64,000 nucleotides of DNA, taken from positions 359,593 to 423,592 of the forward strand of contig JAJSPD010000041.1 of the NCBI GenBank assembly GCA_021307315.1, read 5' to 3'. Every line of letters begins with the position of its first letter. Positions within the stretch are counted from its first letter, which is position 1. Below, piece after piece: positions 1 to 10,992 of the stretch. The notes under the pieces were generated by a model. That model was not told the origin of the DNA. It ran no database searches and saw nothing but the letters and a program-made list of their open reading frames with translations. The DNA is from Bisporella sp. PMI_857 (Eukaryota > Ascomycota > Leotiomycetes > Helotiales > Helotiaceae). The translations under genes were made by a program, and so were the position numbers.

Positions 1-609
1 TTAACCTTTAAGAGAATTCAAATGGTACGGAAGGTACTTGATTCCCATAGGCGGAACTAGCGAACTCCAATGACATCATGGAAGTACGTCACGGCGTCCT
101 AGCCTCGAACATTCTAGAACACTTGGCAAATCTGTGCAGTCAATTTGAACGGAAAAATGTTTTCAATTCGACTGTTCTAACGTCAGAATTATCTGACCAC
201 CACGAATCCAGAAGTCGTCCCAATCGTCGGAGGGTTATGGAACCGGTAAGTGCACGGGAGTCTGACGATGTCGCAAACACAATGCCTATTTGAAGCACGC
301 CTAGTCATAATCGAAAATGTGGGAGACCTATCCTGAAAATGTCAAGATCTCGAATCCAGTGACTTTCATACTTTTATGAAGCTATTCACAACTTTGTATA
401 AGCCGCACGAGCCAGCTCGTGAACTAACACAAAAGACAGATTTCCTTTATTGTAATCAATCAATTCAACCAAGTCGCAATTGTCCACGTACTTGCACTCG
501 TTCCGTGACAGAAAATATCTTACAACAAATCTGTTCTCACCTGCCAACTACTTCTGACATAATACATATCCTTCAGCTCGCCTCGCGTTTAAAATTAATT
601 GAGATAAGA
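1..609. other. No recognised gene
   Basis: This is the 3' flank of the reductase gene. The only open frames are short (a 71-codon frame at 78-293 and a 138-codon frame at 376-792 that runs into the antisense of the reductase). Neither shows a motif I recognise. Confidence 0.5.
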
Positions 610-1931
610 TTAAATGATATTATAAACAATTTTCTCCCCGCTGATCGGTCGCAGATAATCCTTCGCCTGGCTCTCCGAAGACTTGTCCGAAGCAATGTTC
701 GACCCAAGAAGTGCAAATCCCTCCGACACGATCTTCTCAAGGCCACCTGGCATATGGCGAACCGGATTAGGTACCAGCTTGGCTCGTCCTGACGAAGCCT
801 CCGAACCGAGATAATCAAAGAATTCTTTTGCGAATGTGTGTGCTTTAGGATTAGCCGGCAGAGTAACGCCTGCGTCGAGATTGTTAATAATGGCCGGCAC
901 TACCAAGTTTACAAGAGACCCTTTCTTACCTTGATATCCGATTTCGACCCCTAGGGCTTCCCACACCGCGCCAATGATTGGTTTGATCTTCAGTTTCGAG
1001 ATATCAAACTTCCCAACAACTGGGCTTCGGAACACTGCAAACCTGCCTTGCGGTCCAAATGTGCTCTCAGTCAGTTGAACTGACGGTCCCTGGGAAAAGG
1101 CGTCGAGGGCATACTGAACCCCACCCCTCGCCCCAGCCGCCTCTCGGACTTTTCCGGGCCAGTCTGAATCTCGATAATCCACCAGTAGGTCATACTTATA
1201 CGGTGCCTCCAGTAACATGGCATGTTTCGATGCGCTGGCTGCTCCAATCAGCCGAATATTTGTTCCGGAAGTCTGCTCTGCCAGTCTGACCAGCTGGGCA
1301 GCGAAGAGCCCGAGGGACGACGTGGCGCCGTAGATGAAGACATTTACGGGCTCACCTTCTGCAAAGTTGAGCCAGTCGAAGCTCCCAGTCTGGTGGAAAG
1401 GACAAGGGAGTTGTAGTCGGTCAAAAACACCCTGTGCGGCGGTGAGGCCGCACATGCTGATTGTAGCGGCAGCTTCGAAAGAGATGCTAGTAGGAACATT
1501 CCAGGTCAGATCAAAGTCAACTGCAATATGCTCGGCGAATGCGCCCGGACGGTCATTGATAGAGCAAGCTACATGAGATTCTGAATTAGCAGCAGGCTTA
1601 TTGAGAAACGAAGAGGAGAATTTTATTCGATTTGTATAATCTCTTTTTACTTACCACCTTGCACGAAGCCAGCGACTCGTGCCCCGATTTTGGCTCGCTG
1701 ATCAGCAAGTCCAACAAGATCCGCACTAACCTGAGTCACCACTCCAGCAAAATCGCTCCCTACGACGCGACGTTCCTGGGCGGCGACGGGGTTGACAGTG
1801 TAAACCAAATCCACGTGGTTCAGGGCCACAGCCTGAACATGAACGAGAATTTGCTTCGGGCCTGGTACCGGAACCGGAATATCCTGAACACTGACGGACC
1901 GGTCCTTTGAGGTCAGAACCAAGGCTCTCAT
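610..1931 (-). CDS. MDR-superfamily zinc-type alcohol dehydrogenase-like / trans-enoyl reductase (toxD-like)
   Basis: Medium-chain dehydrogenase/reductase that would use NAD(P)H to reduce a carbonyl or enoyl substrate; fungal members of this branch often act beside polyketide synthases. The model is exon 1 at 1931-1655, an 86-nt intron at 1654-1569 (donor GTAAGT, acceptor TAG) and exon 2 at 1568-610, giving about 411 residues. Splicing joins the N-terminal GroES-like part (VGSDFAGVV, then GARVAGFVQGG) in frame to an ACSINDRPGAFAEHI stretch, which is the expected family continuation. Next come AATISMCGLTAAQG and a nucleotide-binding loop, VFIYGATSSLGLFAAQL. The C-terminus ends with the family-typical RPISGEKIVYNI. 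No structural zinc-site cysteine cluster is visible, as in toxD-type enoyl reductases. The gene looks intact. No biosynthetic gene cluster is visible beside it, so the substrate is unknown. Confidence 0.88.
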
Positions 1932-4442
1932 GGTGTCCGTTACGGTTGTTGCTGCTGCTGTTATTGTTGGTAGGCAAAGATCAGGTGACTCGACGTTCGT
2001 AAGTGAAAGTCAGCTGGCCTTGCTTGAGTGATGGTGCAAGGAACGCTTTGCCATAAGAGAAGTGTGAAGAGATACTGTACCCTGTCCGCACATCACGTCC
2101 GCTACGGAGACATCGTTGCCCCATTTTAAAGTCATCACTGGTCTCCGAGTTTCGCACGTGGTCAGCACAAATATTGTACATGATCACACTCCAATGCTGA
2201 GGTGCGGACCTTTAGATCGATTAATCTGCACCGGATATGCAGGTCATCAAGAAATTGATTCAGGCGCACCCAAATTTAAATATGGAACTGCAGAGCGTAC
2301 AATCTTCGTGCTGACCAAGTGTGAAGAGTGGAGACTGATGATGACTTTACAATTGGACCTCTATTCTAGACCCATCTATGCTAGGCAATAGGAAATAGCG
2401 TATAAGTGGCAACTGGTTTAGGTTCATATTGCCATTGCTTGAATATGGCCAATTGCATTTGGATAGTTCTGGCGGAAGTGAAGAGTAACTTCATGTCATC
2501 CTTTGGGAGAGTATGGTGGCTCAAGAAAAAGCGCTTATCATATCTGTACCACTTCAAATTCTGCATGTCATCAAAAGCGAAGGAGCTCGAGAGGCACAAC
2601 GACAATTAGAGGCGGGGGGGGATGAGCAAGGTTCGGGACCATGACATGGTTTTCCTGATACTGTAATGGCATTTGGCCAACTTGGTGAAGTGACAACCAC
2701 CCGCGGCACAGCTTAGGAATGAATAATCACGTGGTCAGCTGCGAAAGCAGACGACATAAAGGATAATGAAACTAAGCCATTTAGAGTAATACGTTTTGCA
2801 CCAGGCTCGGTAAAACTGCTATTCTTACAGCCCGTTTTTTTGCAATTCTTACGGTTCTGAACCAGATTGGGCAAGAGGACGGAGGTTTCGGCCACTGAGT
2901 CGAGCAGTGTTGGTCACATGGTAGCCATTGGCTCAGGGGTTAAGAGTTGCAGAGTGGATTCCTTCTCCCTTCCTCTCTTTCTCTCTACTGTAGTATTCGC
3001 TCATATGTCAGTAATATGTAATATGCCGTCCGCAACTCTTTGCAGGGATAATATGCTGTCCGCGACTCTTGCAGGAGCCCTACTAGGGGAATATGCTGTC
3101 CGCAACTCTGGCAAGGGTAATACGCCGTCCGCAACACTAGCGGTGAAATTATACTTGTCCGCAAATCTTGCAGGAATTTTGGCAGGTGGTCCCACAACTC
3201 TTGTAGCAGGGTCATGTCGGAGCTGGCGATGGGAACGAAGAGGACAATGCTTGGGTAGCTACTGATAGGGCTTCCATTGTCATCACTGGATATGGCAAAG
3301 GCCTAAGATTACTACCGGCATGCTGGCTCCATTGTGCGGACGGTATCACCAGTGGTGGTATTGACTTAACTTTAATGTCAGCGCGGACACGATGATCTCG
3401 GTAGGTCTGAAAATGGATGACCATCCGTGAAATGAGCTCTCAAAGTCAGTACAGATGCGACCTTCCCTAGTTAAGTTTTATTTGGACCGCAAATGATGTC
3501 CACGCCTAGTTGGCGGTCTTCAGTTGACCTCCTCCAGTTAATGACCTGGAATTAATGACATCTCTCATTGATGACCTGCCACAGTTAGGGTCGAATCTTA
3601 ATGTCAGTGCGGACGTGATGACCTACTTCAGTTGATGACCTACTTAGTTGTAAGTGGGCAAATGGTCCATTGCCAAGTATGTGCTTAGCTCCTCACTGTC
3701 CAACGCCGTTGCTGTAAGGTTATGTGCAAATTGAAGGGGAAAATTTGGGATCGACCCTCTCCCCGTCCTGTGATACCCAAAGAATTCAGTTCTCTCATGT
3801 TCTCTAAGTTATTCTTGCTCTATATTGCCTGAGGAGTACCGTGAAAACTATAAAATGTGCTGCCTTCCTGCAAGTATTGTTTAAGATTCCCCATCAAGTC
3901 CATCCTTGTTCCTTAACCCCCTCCTCACTTCCCACGTCTCTCTCCCAGGATCTATGGAGGTTTTCCATGCCAAGAGAACGTCTTACAATGTTTGTTTGCC
4001 TCTCGTGTCCATATGAAGTTCAAAGCCCAGTTACGTTGGTGAGGACTATGCAGGGGTCATTGGTTCCAACAAAGGAAGTTGGTATTGGCTGCTCATTTGC
4101 AGATTCGATACGCAGGATTATCTCACTAAGGTATTGACTGAGGTATGTAACGTGCACGTAGATCAATTGAGGAAATAGAGCGGTTAGATATGGATTTTGT
4201 TGTGTGATTGCAAAAGTTCTGTTCTCGCGCATGTGGTGTTTGTTTCCAGGGTACGAGTACCACATCATTATTGCCTCAGGCCTCAACAAATTATTTTGCC
4301 TCTGGTCTACCTTTGTAAACAAGGCAACACATGGCAATGCACTTTCATGCCTTATAATTAATAACACGAAATGAACAAGTGTACCTTATTCATACAAAAA
4401 TTACAATAACAATATTCTGCATGGACCAGTTTACTTCAGAGG
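1932..4442. other. Intergenic stretch with degenerate repeats, no supported gene
   Basis: This 2.5-kb stretch between the reductase and the kinase-like gene has only short open frames without recognisable motifs. It holds the degenerate tandem array at 3021-3180. It also holds two related copies of a 20-25 bp stretch (AATGTCAGYGCGGAC followed by GATGA) near 3373 and 3600. Several AATGACCT-like words between 3530 and 3650 suggest an old repeat. Confidence 0.5.
3021..3180. repeat. Degenerate tandem repeat, five copies
   Basis: Five copies of a unit around ATATGCCGTCCGCAACTCT followed by TGCAGG begin near 3021, 3051, 3091, 3119 and 3151, so the spacing is mostly 30 bp with one 40-bp step. Copies differ by several substitutions. 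Both strands give short spurious open frames (RTAYY-like on the minus strand) that simply follow the repeat. Confidence 0.65.
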
Positions 4443-5436
4443 ATGGCATCAGAACTTGAAAACCTTCGGAAAGAGCTTGAGAATGCACAACGCCGCGAGC
4501 AAGAAGCACAAAGACGCGAGGTAGAAGAGCGACGACACCGTGAGGAAGAGCAGCGACTCCGTGAAGAAGCACAAAGACGCGAGGCAGACGAGCGACGACG
4601 CCGTGAAGAAGAGCAGCGACTCCGTGAAGAAGAGCAGCGACTCCGCAAAGAAGAACGACAATCATACGAGAGAAGAACAGGAAAATCAACCCTGCCTGAG
4701 TTCCTCGATGCATGCCATACCCACCTCTACCTCGGCCTCACCATACAGCCTGACAGTACACAGTCTACGCAGGGTAATGCTGCCAATGCTGGGAATAAGC
4801 CGCGCCCCGATCGGATCTTGCCATGGCCAAATTTCCACGACCAGCAGGCAGGAATATGGGATGCTTTGATGGAGTCGGAATTTGTGCTAGAACGACATTT
4901 CACCTCTTTACACACGCTCGAAGAATTAGGAGAGGTAGTTCGGCGGCGCCAGATGGGGTCTGAGTTAGATCTCAACAGCTTTGCTCGCTTCACGGTCGAA
5001 GACTCGGTTGCCCAGATCGTTGAGCGCCTGTACGAAGACACCGTATTGCGATCCCGCTTTGGTCTCAGAGGTTCTATCAGGTTCGAAAATCATAGCAGCA
5101 CTTTTAGTCCTGATCGAGCAGCAGAAGGAATTTAATCACTTAGTATCTCTGCAGGCCCACGATGCTCTAAACGCCTCCAAACTAGTGCGGGCAGTAATCA
5201 GACTGTCGCTACATCATCAATGCACCCATCCCGTCCGCGGGCAGACCAGTTTTGTGTTTACAACATATCGGGTAGAGATGGGGAGATGGAGCATCGCGTC
5301 GCAGCGTTGACAATAGAATATAAAGCGCCGCATAAATTGACCTTGGCTCATATCAATGAGGGGCTCGGAGAGATGGATTTGAACGAGGTGGTGGAGCAAT
5401 GCGACAACGAGAGCGTGGCAGTCCGCTGCCGTCGTC
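4443..5436 (+). pseudogene. 5' part of a fungal protein-kinase-like gene, interrupted by a transposon
   Basis: N-terminal half of a large ascomycete family with a charged coiled coil followed by a kinase-like C-terminus. Codons 1-75 are Glu/Arg-rich heptads (REEEQRLREE repeated). Next come LPEFLDACHTHLYLGL, a FTSLHTLEELGEVVRRR stretch and, after 5220, RPRADQFCVYN and TIEYKAPHKLTLAHI, all conserved blocks as I remember the family. Two lesions are visible. One is an in-frame TAA at 5133-5135 between blocks of the same frame, consistent with CAA to TAA. The other is the 5.6-kb element inserted after the Arg-Arg codons at 5430-5435. The matching 3' part starts at 11009 and joins in frame across one copy of the 8-bp duplication. 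The ancestral gene was therefore continuous, and this copy is now broken. Confidence 0.85.
5429..5436. repeat. Left 8-bp target-site duplication of the DUF6589/RecQ element
   Basis: CCGTCGTC immediately before TTACCTCAG; identical to 11009-11016. It falls in the codons for Cys-Arg-Arg of the interrupted kinase-like gene. Confidence 0.9.
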
Positions 5437-5453
5437 TTACCTCAGTTTCCTCA
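5437..5453 (+). repeat. Left terminal inverted repeat
   Basis: TTACCTCAGTTTCCTCA. It pairs with the inverted right end (10993-11008), with a perfect first 10 bp and then one indel before a shared CCTCA. Confidence 0.85.
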
Positions 5454-5648
5454 GACCATAAGATTTTCGCTCACGTGGACGCTGCGCTAATCCTATTTGA
5501 GAATGCTCGCGAATCTATGGTCTGAGCAGGGAATTAGTCCCCACCATATTAGGACGCGACTTTTTGAATTGTAATAGATAACTTTACCACCACTTCGAAT
5601 ACAGTCATAGTAATTGCAAGAAATTTGAAACCGAACATCTTGAACAAG

Positions 5649-8206
5649 ATGCCGTCTTCCAAATCTCCAAATTCGCGGAGGCGTCACGCGCGGCGTGCCC
5701 CAACTACCCCGCACCTACCCACCCTTCCTCGACGCGTCCAACAGCCCCAAAAGCAGACCGAGTATATCAGTGGCATGAAAAAGGGGGATAGGGTGTATCA
5801 CGTGCTAAAAGATTTGCGTGACAAGCACCGGTGGTCTTTGAAAGACTTCATATTGCACTTGGTCACAGAGGAGTCGACTATAAAGGGCTCCCATACTTGT
5901 GCGATGCACACAAAGAACTTGTCTTCTGCCATATATCAACAAGAAGCGGTGGCCAAGCAGTTGTCAAAGGTTTCGGGTGACATCTGGACCACAACCAACT
6001 CACAGCAAGTCTCACGGATTCGATCCGAGCTCGGCAAAGTGGGCAAGCCAGAGGTCGGATTAGGGAAGTTCGACCCTGACCACGAGGTTGGTACATTGGA
6101 TATACCCGCTTTGGCTGGACGGATACAGAAAGCAGCGCCAGAGCTCTTCAAACTGCTTGCAGATCTTATGGTACAGCAACATAGCAGCGGTCATATCACG
6201 TCGACCGACTCCCAAGGCAGCTTGGTGATGATTTGCTCAATTCTAGCTCGTGCTTATGCCCCGAGGAACTGCAATAACTTTCCTGTGTTGCTAGGTTTGC
6301 ATCTGCATTCAATGGGAGTTAAACGCCGTACTTTGGAAGTGCTTTCCGGTCTTGGTGTTTCTGCAAGCTATTGGGAAATCAATAAGCAGTCTGGGAATGT
6401 TGCTGAGAATGGAACAGTACAGTCGCTCTTCTTGCGTATTTCCCCCTTTCTCTATAAACAACACTGTATTTTTTAATGTACCTGAATATAGCTAACTTAT
6501 ACATACAGAAACTGATCGCGAGTTTAGCACAGACCCACCGGAATGAGCTTGTTGTCTGCTGGGACAATTTTGATTACAATCAAGGCGTTCGGCATCAAAC
6601 CCTGGACGAGCCATCAAAACATGTATCTGCTACCACTGGGAAGCTGTGTATTGGCCGTGGTATACCTGCCGGAGGTCTTCAAAGGTCAATGTTACATCTG
6701 GACGTGAAGCTTACTTCTCTCGATATTTGGAACGCAAATGGCAACAAAGAAGATGAAATACTTTACAATTGTCAACGTTATTGGATTGCTGAAGCCATTC
6801 GTTACACCCATCGTACTGCTGTAGAAAGCGTGTTCGATCGGGACAATTCTATGTTATGGCCAGAGCTTCCATCGGTTGAACGTCTTCCTGTGCATCAAAC
6901 ACGCAATTACACACTCAGCCCTATTCTGGAGAATGAAGGCACGATTAGCGGTACATACAAGGTCATTGATGAGATATTTACAGGTCAACTGAACTTGGAT
7001 CGTGAGAAGGAGTTTAATGGGCCGCTTCGGCTAGTGTTTGGGGATCAGAAGACGGTTTCTTTGGTCCGTACTGTACAGAAAGAACGTCAAGAAGCTGGCC
7101 ATCCATATGACCAGTATAAGTGGCTATTGCCTGTACCAGGTCTCTTTCACTGGCGGACCAACTACATTGATATGATCCATGATACATACTCTGGATCTGA
7201 GTCTGCAGCAACAGAATCAACACTTTACCACAGCAAGAATGTATTGGGATGTATTCAAGGCCACAAAAGTCCGTTCCATCACAAAGAAGAAGTAGCAACA
7301 CGAGCTTTTGATGCAAGGGTGACTGCTTGTTTTTACCGATCCCTTCCAGCCCAAGTTCGCCCTGCAGACTACAGCCAAGTCGACAACTACATCCACAAAC
7401 TCAGTTGCGTCACGTTCATGAAAAAGGTTGATGAGATCCGCGAATATATCTTCCTTGCCAAAGAACAGTCAGACCCTGTTGATGAGGAGTTTTTAGCGCA
7501 TGCTAGGTTCTTACAACAGATGGAAACATACAAGACGCTCAAGCTGGCTATCAAGCTTGGTGATGTTGGTCTGATCAAAAGGGTACTAGCAAGGTGTTGT
7601 TTGTTGTTTCATGGATCTGGCCAGTCCAAGTATGCTTTCCTGTCATTATACATGACCTGGCTTACTCAAACTGGTGCTGCCGACAAGGTATTACAAGATG
7701 CTATTCTTGCCAATGGGCTAGTTAACCTCCGTGGTGCAAAAGACAGCCACTTTGAGATGGACCGGCTGAATGAACTCCTCAACCTTGAATTTAGGACATT
7801 GGTAGCTTTACGGAGAGCTTCCACGATGGAAATCAGTGAACTCTTCCGCCGAGCTGCTTTGACTGCCAGTTACTGTACCGGGTTGAAGGTCGATTTCGAA
7901 GCTACTTTTGGTGAGTACAGCAACGGAAGACACCAAGTCAAAGATGCTAGTATAGAAGTCCGCAATCTAGCGTTCCAGATCTGGAATTCAGATTCTATCA
8001 TCAAACAGCCACACGGACGAAGCTCGCCATTCAAACCCAGAGACATCTTACAAAAGGGGGTTGCAAAATTAAATATAGGGGTTGATAGGTTCAACAAAAG
8101 TGTTGTGGAAGGGCGGTGGGAAGAAGATCAAGATCTGGTGAACGCAACATCAACCCCTATTGCAGTGTTAGATAATACTGTCAATCTGGACGACGATAGT
8201 GAGTAA
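5649..8206 (+). CDS. DUF6589-type protein, candidate transposase of the 5.6-kb element
   Basis: Large protein of about 821 residues that I place in the fungal DUF6589 family from memory of its conserved blocks. The model is an ATG at 5649, exon 1 to 6416, a 92-nt intron at 6417-6508 (donor GTACAG, acceptor TACAG) and exon 2 at 6509-8206; splicing is phase 0 and joins two open frames exactly. Conserved-looking blocks are VVCWDNFDYNQGVRHQTL (from residue 271), YTLSPILENEGTISGTY, LVFGDQKTVSLVRTVQ (around 435), WLLPVPGLFHWRTNY, GCIQGHKSPFHHKEEV, LFHGSGQSKYAFLSLYMTW and HFEMDRLNELLN (around 672). D275, D435 and E672 are spaced as an RNase-H-fold DD(E/D) triad with a long insertion could be; this is inference. 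Its place inside precise terminal repeats makes it the best transposase candidate. The basic N-terminus (RRRHARR) could bind DNA. No classical BED or HTH motif was seen. Confidence 0.85.
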
Positions 8207-10547
8207 GAAGAGAACACTTACTACTATCTTTACTCCGTTTTAAGCGCTTCGATGCACGATTATGTACGTTGCCAGATATATCCCCAAGGGGTTGGCGACT
8301 TGGCCCTCGCATAACTGGTGCATTTGCAGAGACCTGTAACGGGGACAAGGAAAGTGGATGTTGTAGAGGTGTCGATCGCTGAACAGGAGTTGATTGGCTC
8401 ATGGACATTGGGGTAGTAACAGGAGCCCAAATCTCGGGGATGGTTTGATTACCACGAAGGCGTGGATGAGGTGTTGCGGCTGCTTCTCTAGTAGTTGCGA
8501 TGTCAAGCTCTTTCCAAAGGGCTTCGCCATACTCCTCAAGATAATGCCATGGCCCAAGAACTGTGCGGAGGCAAGTAAGGTTGATGGCAGCAGTTTGATC
8601 TTTCACTATTCGCGTTAATTGATCTTTGGGAAGAAAGCAGTCGGCTATGGGCCGGAATGATGGATTTGGAAAGACTTTCGGGAGCTGACGTTCACACCAA
8701 GCTGTCAAGTGTGCAAGCATTCTTTTGTGTCTGGCTGTCAGGCTAGGGCCACGTTCATGATACAAGTAGTGTTTGTCCAAAGGGCCAAGGCCAAGTTCGT
8801 TGGGGTTGCAATTGCTACAACAGCGCCGTATGTCTGTTGAGAATTCTGGCGGCTCATCGAATTCTTGCAAGAATCGTTGTCTGAGACAGCCCTCATCATT
8901 TGCAAGCAAATACCAGAAGTCTGCTAACTTGCTCCGACGCTCTCCGTCTGCCATCCTCGTATTTGTCTCATTCCCAGCTTCCTCAATGTCACTACTGTCC
9001 TCGCTATCACTGGCTCCATCCAGTGCTTGCGCTTTCCAACTTGATTGGCGATTCCTTTGTTGACTTGCTTGACTGGCCGAGGAGGGTTTTCGCATACCCT
9101 TCACCCAGTGTTCTAGCAGTATAATCATCTCACTGCTACCACCGTCTCTCCCTGCCCTGCCACCTCGTTGCCATGGAATAGCAGGCTCGTCGTCCTTTGG
9201 TAATCCATTCAGTACAACACGTCGAACATCGGGCAAGTTGACACCTATCCCAATTGCTTCTGTAGCTAACAGTATGCGTATCCTAGAACCTGGCTGTTGA
9301 AACTCTGTAATGATTGCTTCTTTGTCTGCTTTAGCCAACTCGCGATGAAAGACCACGACTACCTCACTACTCTGTGCCTCGGAATACAGGTGGTTGTCGC
9401 TCATTTGCAGCCACATCCTTAGCTGATCTTTGGTAGAATATGCGACCTTCTTGGAGTCGAAAAAAACCACTGTTTTGGGCACGAGATGCATACAAGACGG
9501 AGTCTTATTATTTGCTCGAACAGCATCGTCCAGCAAAAAGCGTAAGGCGGAAGCACTCTTCTTTTGGTTCTTGGGTATTATGCCCATCCGCAATGCTATC
9601 TCTGGTCGATCGACAGAGGTCCGTATAACAGTAACATTCTTGTCAAATCCGACGGCTCTCTTGACTTCGTCTAGCGCCTGAGTATTCAACGTGGCCGAGC
9701 ACGCGAACCAAGGGATATGACTTCCAAACAAGCTGCGTAGCACTCCTAGCCGTGCGTATGCAGTGCGAAAGCTTCTTCCCCATTGAGATACCAAATGAGC
9801 TTCATCAAGGACCACCAAACCAAGCTGCTCTTTGAACAATGGATTCGTGGCTGTAGTATGAAACTTAGGGCCAGTTGCCAGCTCAGGACTGATCAGAAGG
9901 TGTGTGTATCGGCCATTCTTTACATCTGCAAGAATCTTTTTATTGATTGTGTCTGCATTCAAAAAACATGGCCTACCACCAATATTGGTGATGTATTCAG
10001 CCTGCTCTTGTCCGATTCGATCTAACGGCAATACAACAACAGTCATGGTTTTCTTCAGAAGAACTGATACCGCTTGTAGTATCATACTCTTTCCGAATGA
10101 AGTCTTTGCAATGAGGATGAGGTCTTTCCGTTGATATATGAGCTGCCATAAAGCATCACGCTGGCCTTCCCGCGGAGGATAAGGATATATGTGTTGAATT
10201 GCCTCCTCAATTGCATTCTTTTGGGCCAGTTCATCCTCATGCCTAGCGCCAGCAATAATCTCTTGAGCATGAGCTATTTTGGCGGCCACAACAGCTTGCG
10301 TCTCGACGGGCGTCCTCCCAGCTCCATCTGTCAACCCCACCTCAGCATTTGTAGTTGGTGTTATTGCTACCCCACTTTGTTCAACTGACTCTGGGATGGT
10401 GGTGCCATCCGTAGACGCGGTGTCTCCAGAGAAGTTGTCAAGGAAGCCCGTAATAGACAGTTGTGTACTCGACTGGTCAACTGCATCGATTGTAGTTCGC
10501 CGGGAGAGATTTGTTAGAATCCCTCTTTTGTATGTAGGCCGTGGCAT
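8181..10547 (-). CDS. RecQ-like superfamily 2 DNA helicase carried by the 5.6-kb element
   Basis: A 788-residue single-exon helicase. Motifs in order are PPREGQRDAL (Q-motif region, about 124-133), Walker A AKTSFGKS (147-154, with Thr-Ser-Phe in place of the usual Gly-rich loop), DEAH (248-251) in VVLDEAHLVSQWG, SAT (284-286), VVFFDSKKVA (361-369), LLATEAIGIGVNLPDVRRVV (motif V) and QRGGRAGRDGG (460-470, motif VI). A cysteine set, C554 plus CCSNC (576-580), resembles the RecQ zinc-binding subdomain. The C-terminus is long and shows no motif I recognise, and I see no HRDC domain. It would unwind DNA with ATP, plausibly helping transposition or repair of donor sites. It converges on the DUF6589 gene, with 26 bp of 3' overlap, and both genes lie inside the same terminal repeats. 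RecQ-like genes are also common at fungal telomeres, but the flanks here are ordinary. Confidence 0.9.
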   Translation of the reverse strand: MPRPTYKRGILTNLSRRTTIDAVDQSSTQLSITGFLDNFSGDTASTDGTTIPESVEQSGVAITPTTNAEVGLTDGAGRTPVETQAVVAAKIAHAQEIIAGARHEDELAQKNAIEEAIQHIYPYPPREGQRDALWQLIYQRKDLILIAKTSFGKSMILQAVSVLLKKTMTVVVLPLDRIGQEQAEYITNIGGRPCFLNADTINKKILADVKNGRYTHLLISPELATGPKFHTTATNPLFKEQLGLVVLDEAHLVSQWGRSFRTAYARLGVLRSLFGSHIPWFACSATLNTQALDEVKRAVGFDKNVTVIRTSVDRPEIALRMGIIPKNQKKSASALRFLLDDAVRANNKTPSCMHLVPKTVVFFDSKKVAYSTKDQLRMWLQMSDNHLYSEAQSSEVVVVFHRELAKADKEAIITEFQQPGSRIRILLATEAIGIGVNLPDVRRVVLNGLPKDDEPAIPWQRGGRAGRDGGSSEMIILLEHWVKGMRKPSSASQASQQRNRQSSWKAQALDGASDSEDSSDIEEAGNETNTRMADGERRSKLADFWYLLANDEGCLRQRFLQEFDEPPEFSTDIRRCCSNCNPNELGLGPLDKHYLYHERGPSLTARHKRMLAHLTAWCERQLPKVFPNPSFRPIADCFLPKDQLTRIVKDQTAAINLTCLRTVLGPWHYLEEYGEALWKELDIATTREAAATPHPRLRGNQTIPEIWAPVTTPMSMSQSTPVQRSTPLQHPLSLSPLQVSANAPVMRGPSRQPLGDISGNVHNRASKRLKRSKDSSKCSLLTHYRRPD

Positions 10548-10941
10548 GATGAAACGCGGCGATAACGTGGACTTGAGGATTAAAATCGATATACATCAAT
10601 CTAATAGGCCCCTGGATGATATACACCAAGTTAGCATTGATTTCATCCCATGATTGGTGCTTTAGAAGGCGACGGCCATTTGGAGAGGTGGAGAGACGCA
10701 GTCGCTCGGTACACATAACTACCTCAAATCTGGATCAATTCTTAAAACGAGAGCAGGTTTATAAACAGGACTTCAAGGCGCACAAAATGGTGGAGCTGGA
10801 TTTTTGATAAACGCGTTGTGGTGTTGAGAATTGACATCGTGTAAATATCGCATTCGCGTCCTTTTGGTGTTGTTTACAGCAAAACCTCGCTTCCTAATAT
10901 TGCGCTCACCAAATTAACAACTCAGACGTTCGCCATAAAAG

Positions 10942-10950
10942 CTGAGGTAA
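10942..10950 (-). repeat. Subterminal copy of the terminal motif
   Basis: CTGAGGTAA is repeated 58 bp inside the right end, in the same orientation as the true end at 11000-11008. Repeated subterminal words of this kind are often transposase-binding sites; that role is inferred. Confidence 0.6.
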
Positions 10951-10992
10951 GCATGCCTCAAAGTAGACTAGCGTTAATAATAAGCGAACGTA

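Noticed and set aside
3001..3265. Repeat-containing open frames on both strands (RTAYYPC-type peptides)
   Set aside because: They exist only because the 30-bp unit is a multiple of three; no start context, splice signal or family support.
4390..4713. Three overlapping minus-strand frames rich in Ser, Leu or Phe
   Set aside because: They are the antisense of the Glu/Arg heptad coiled coil of the kinase-like gene.
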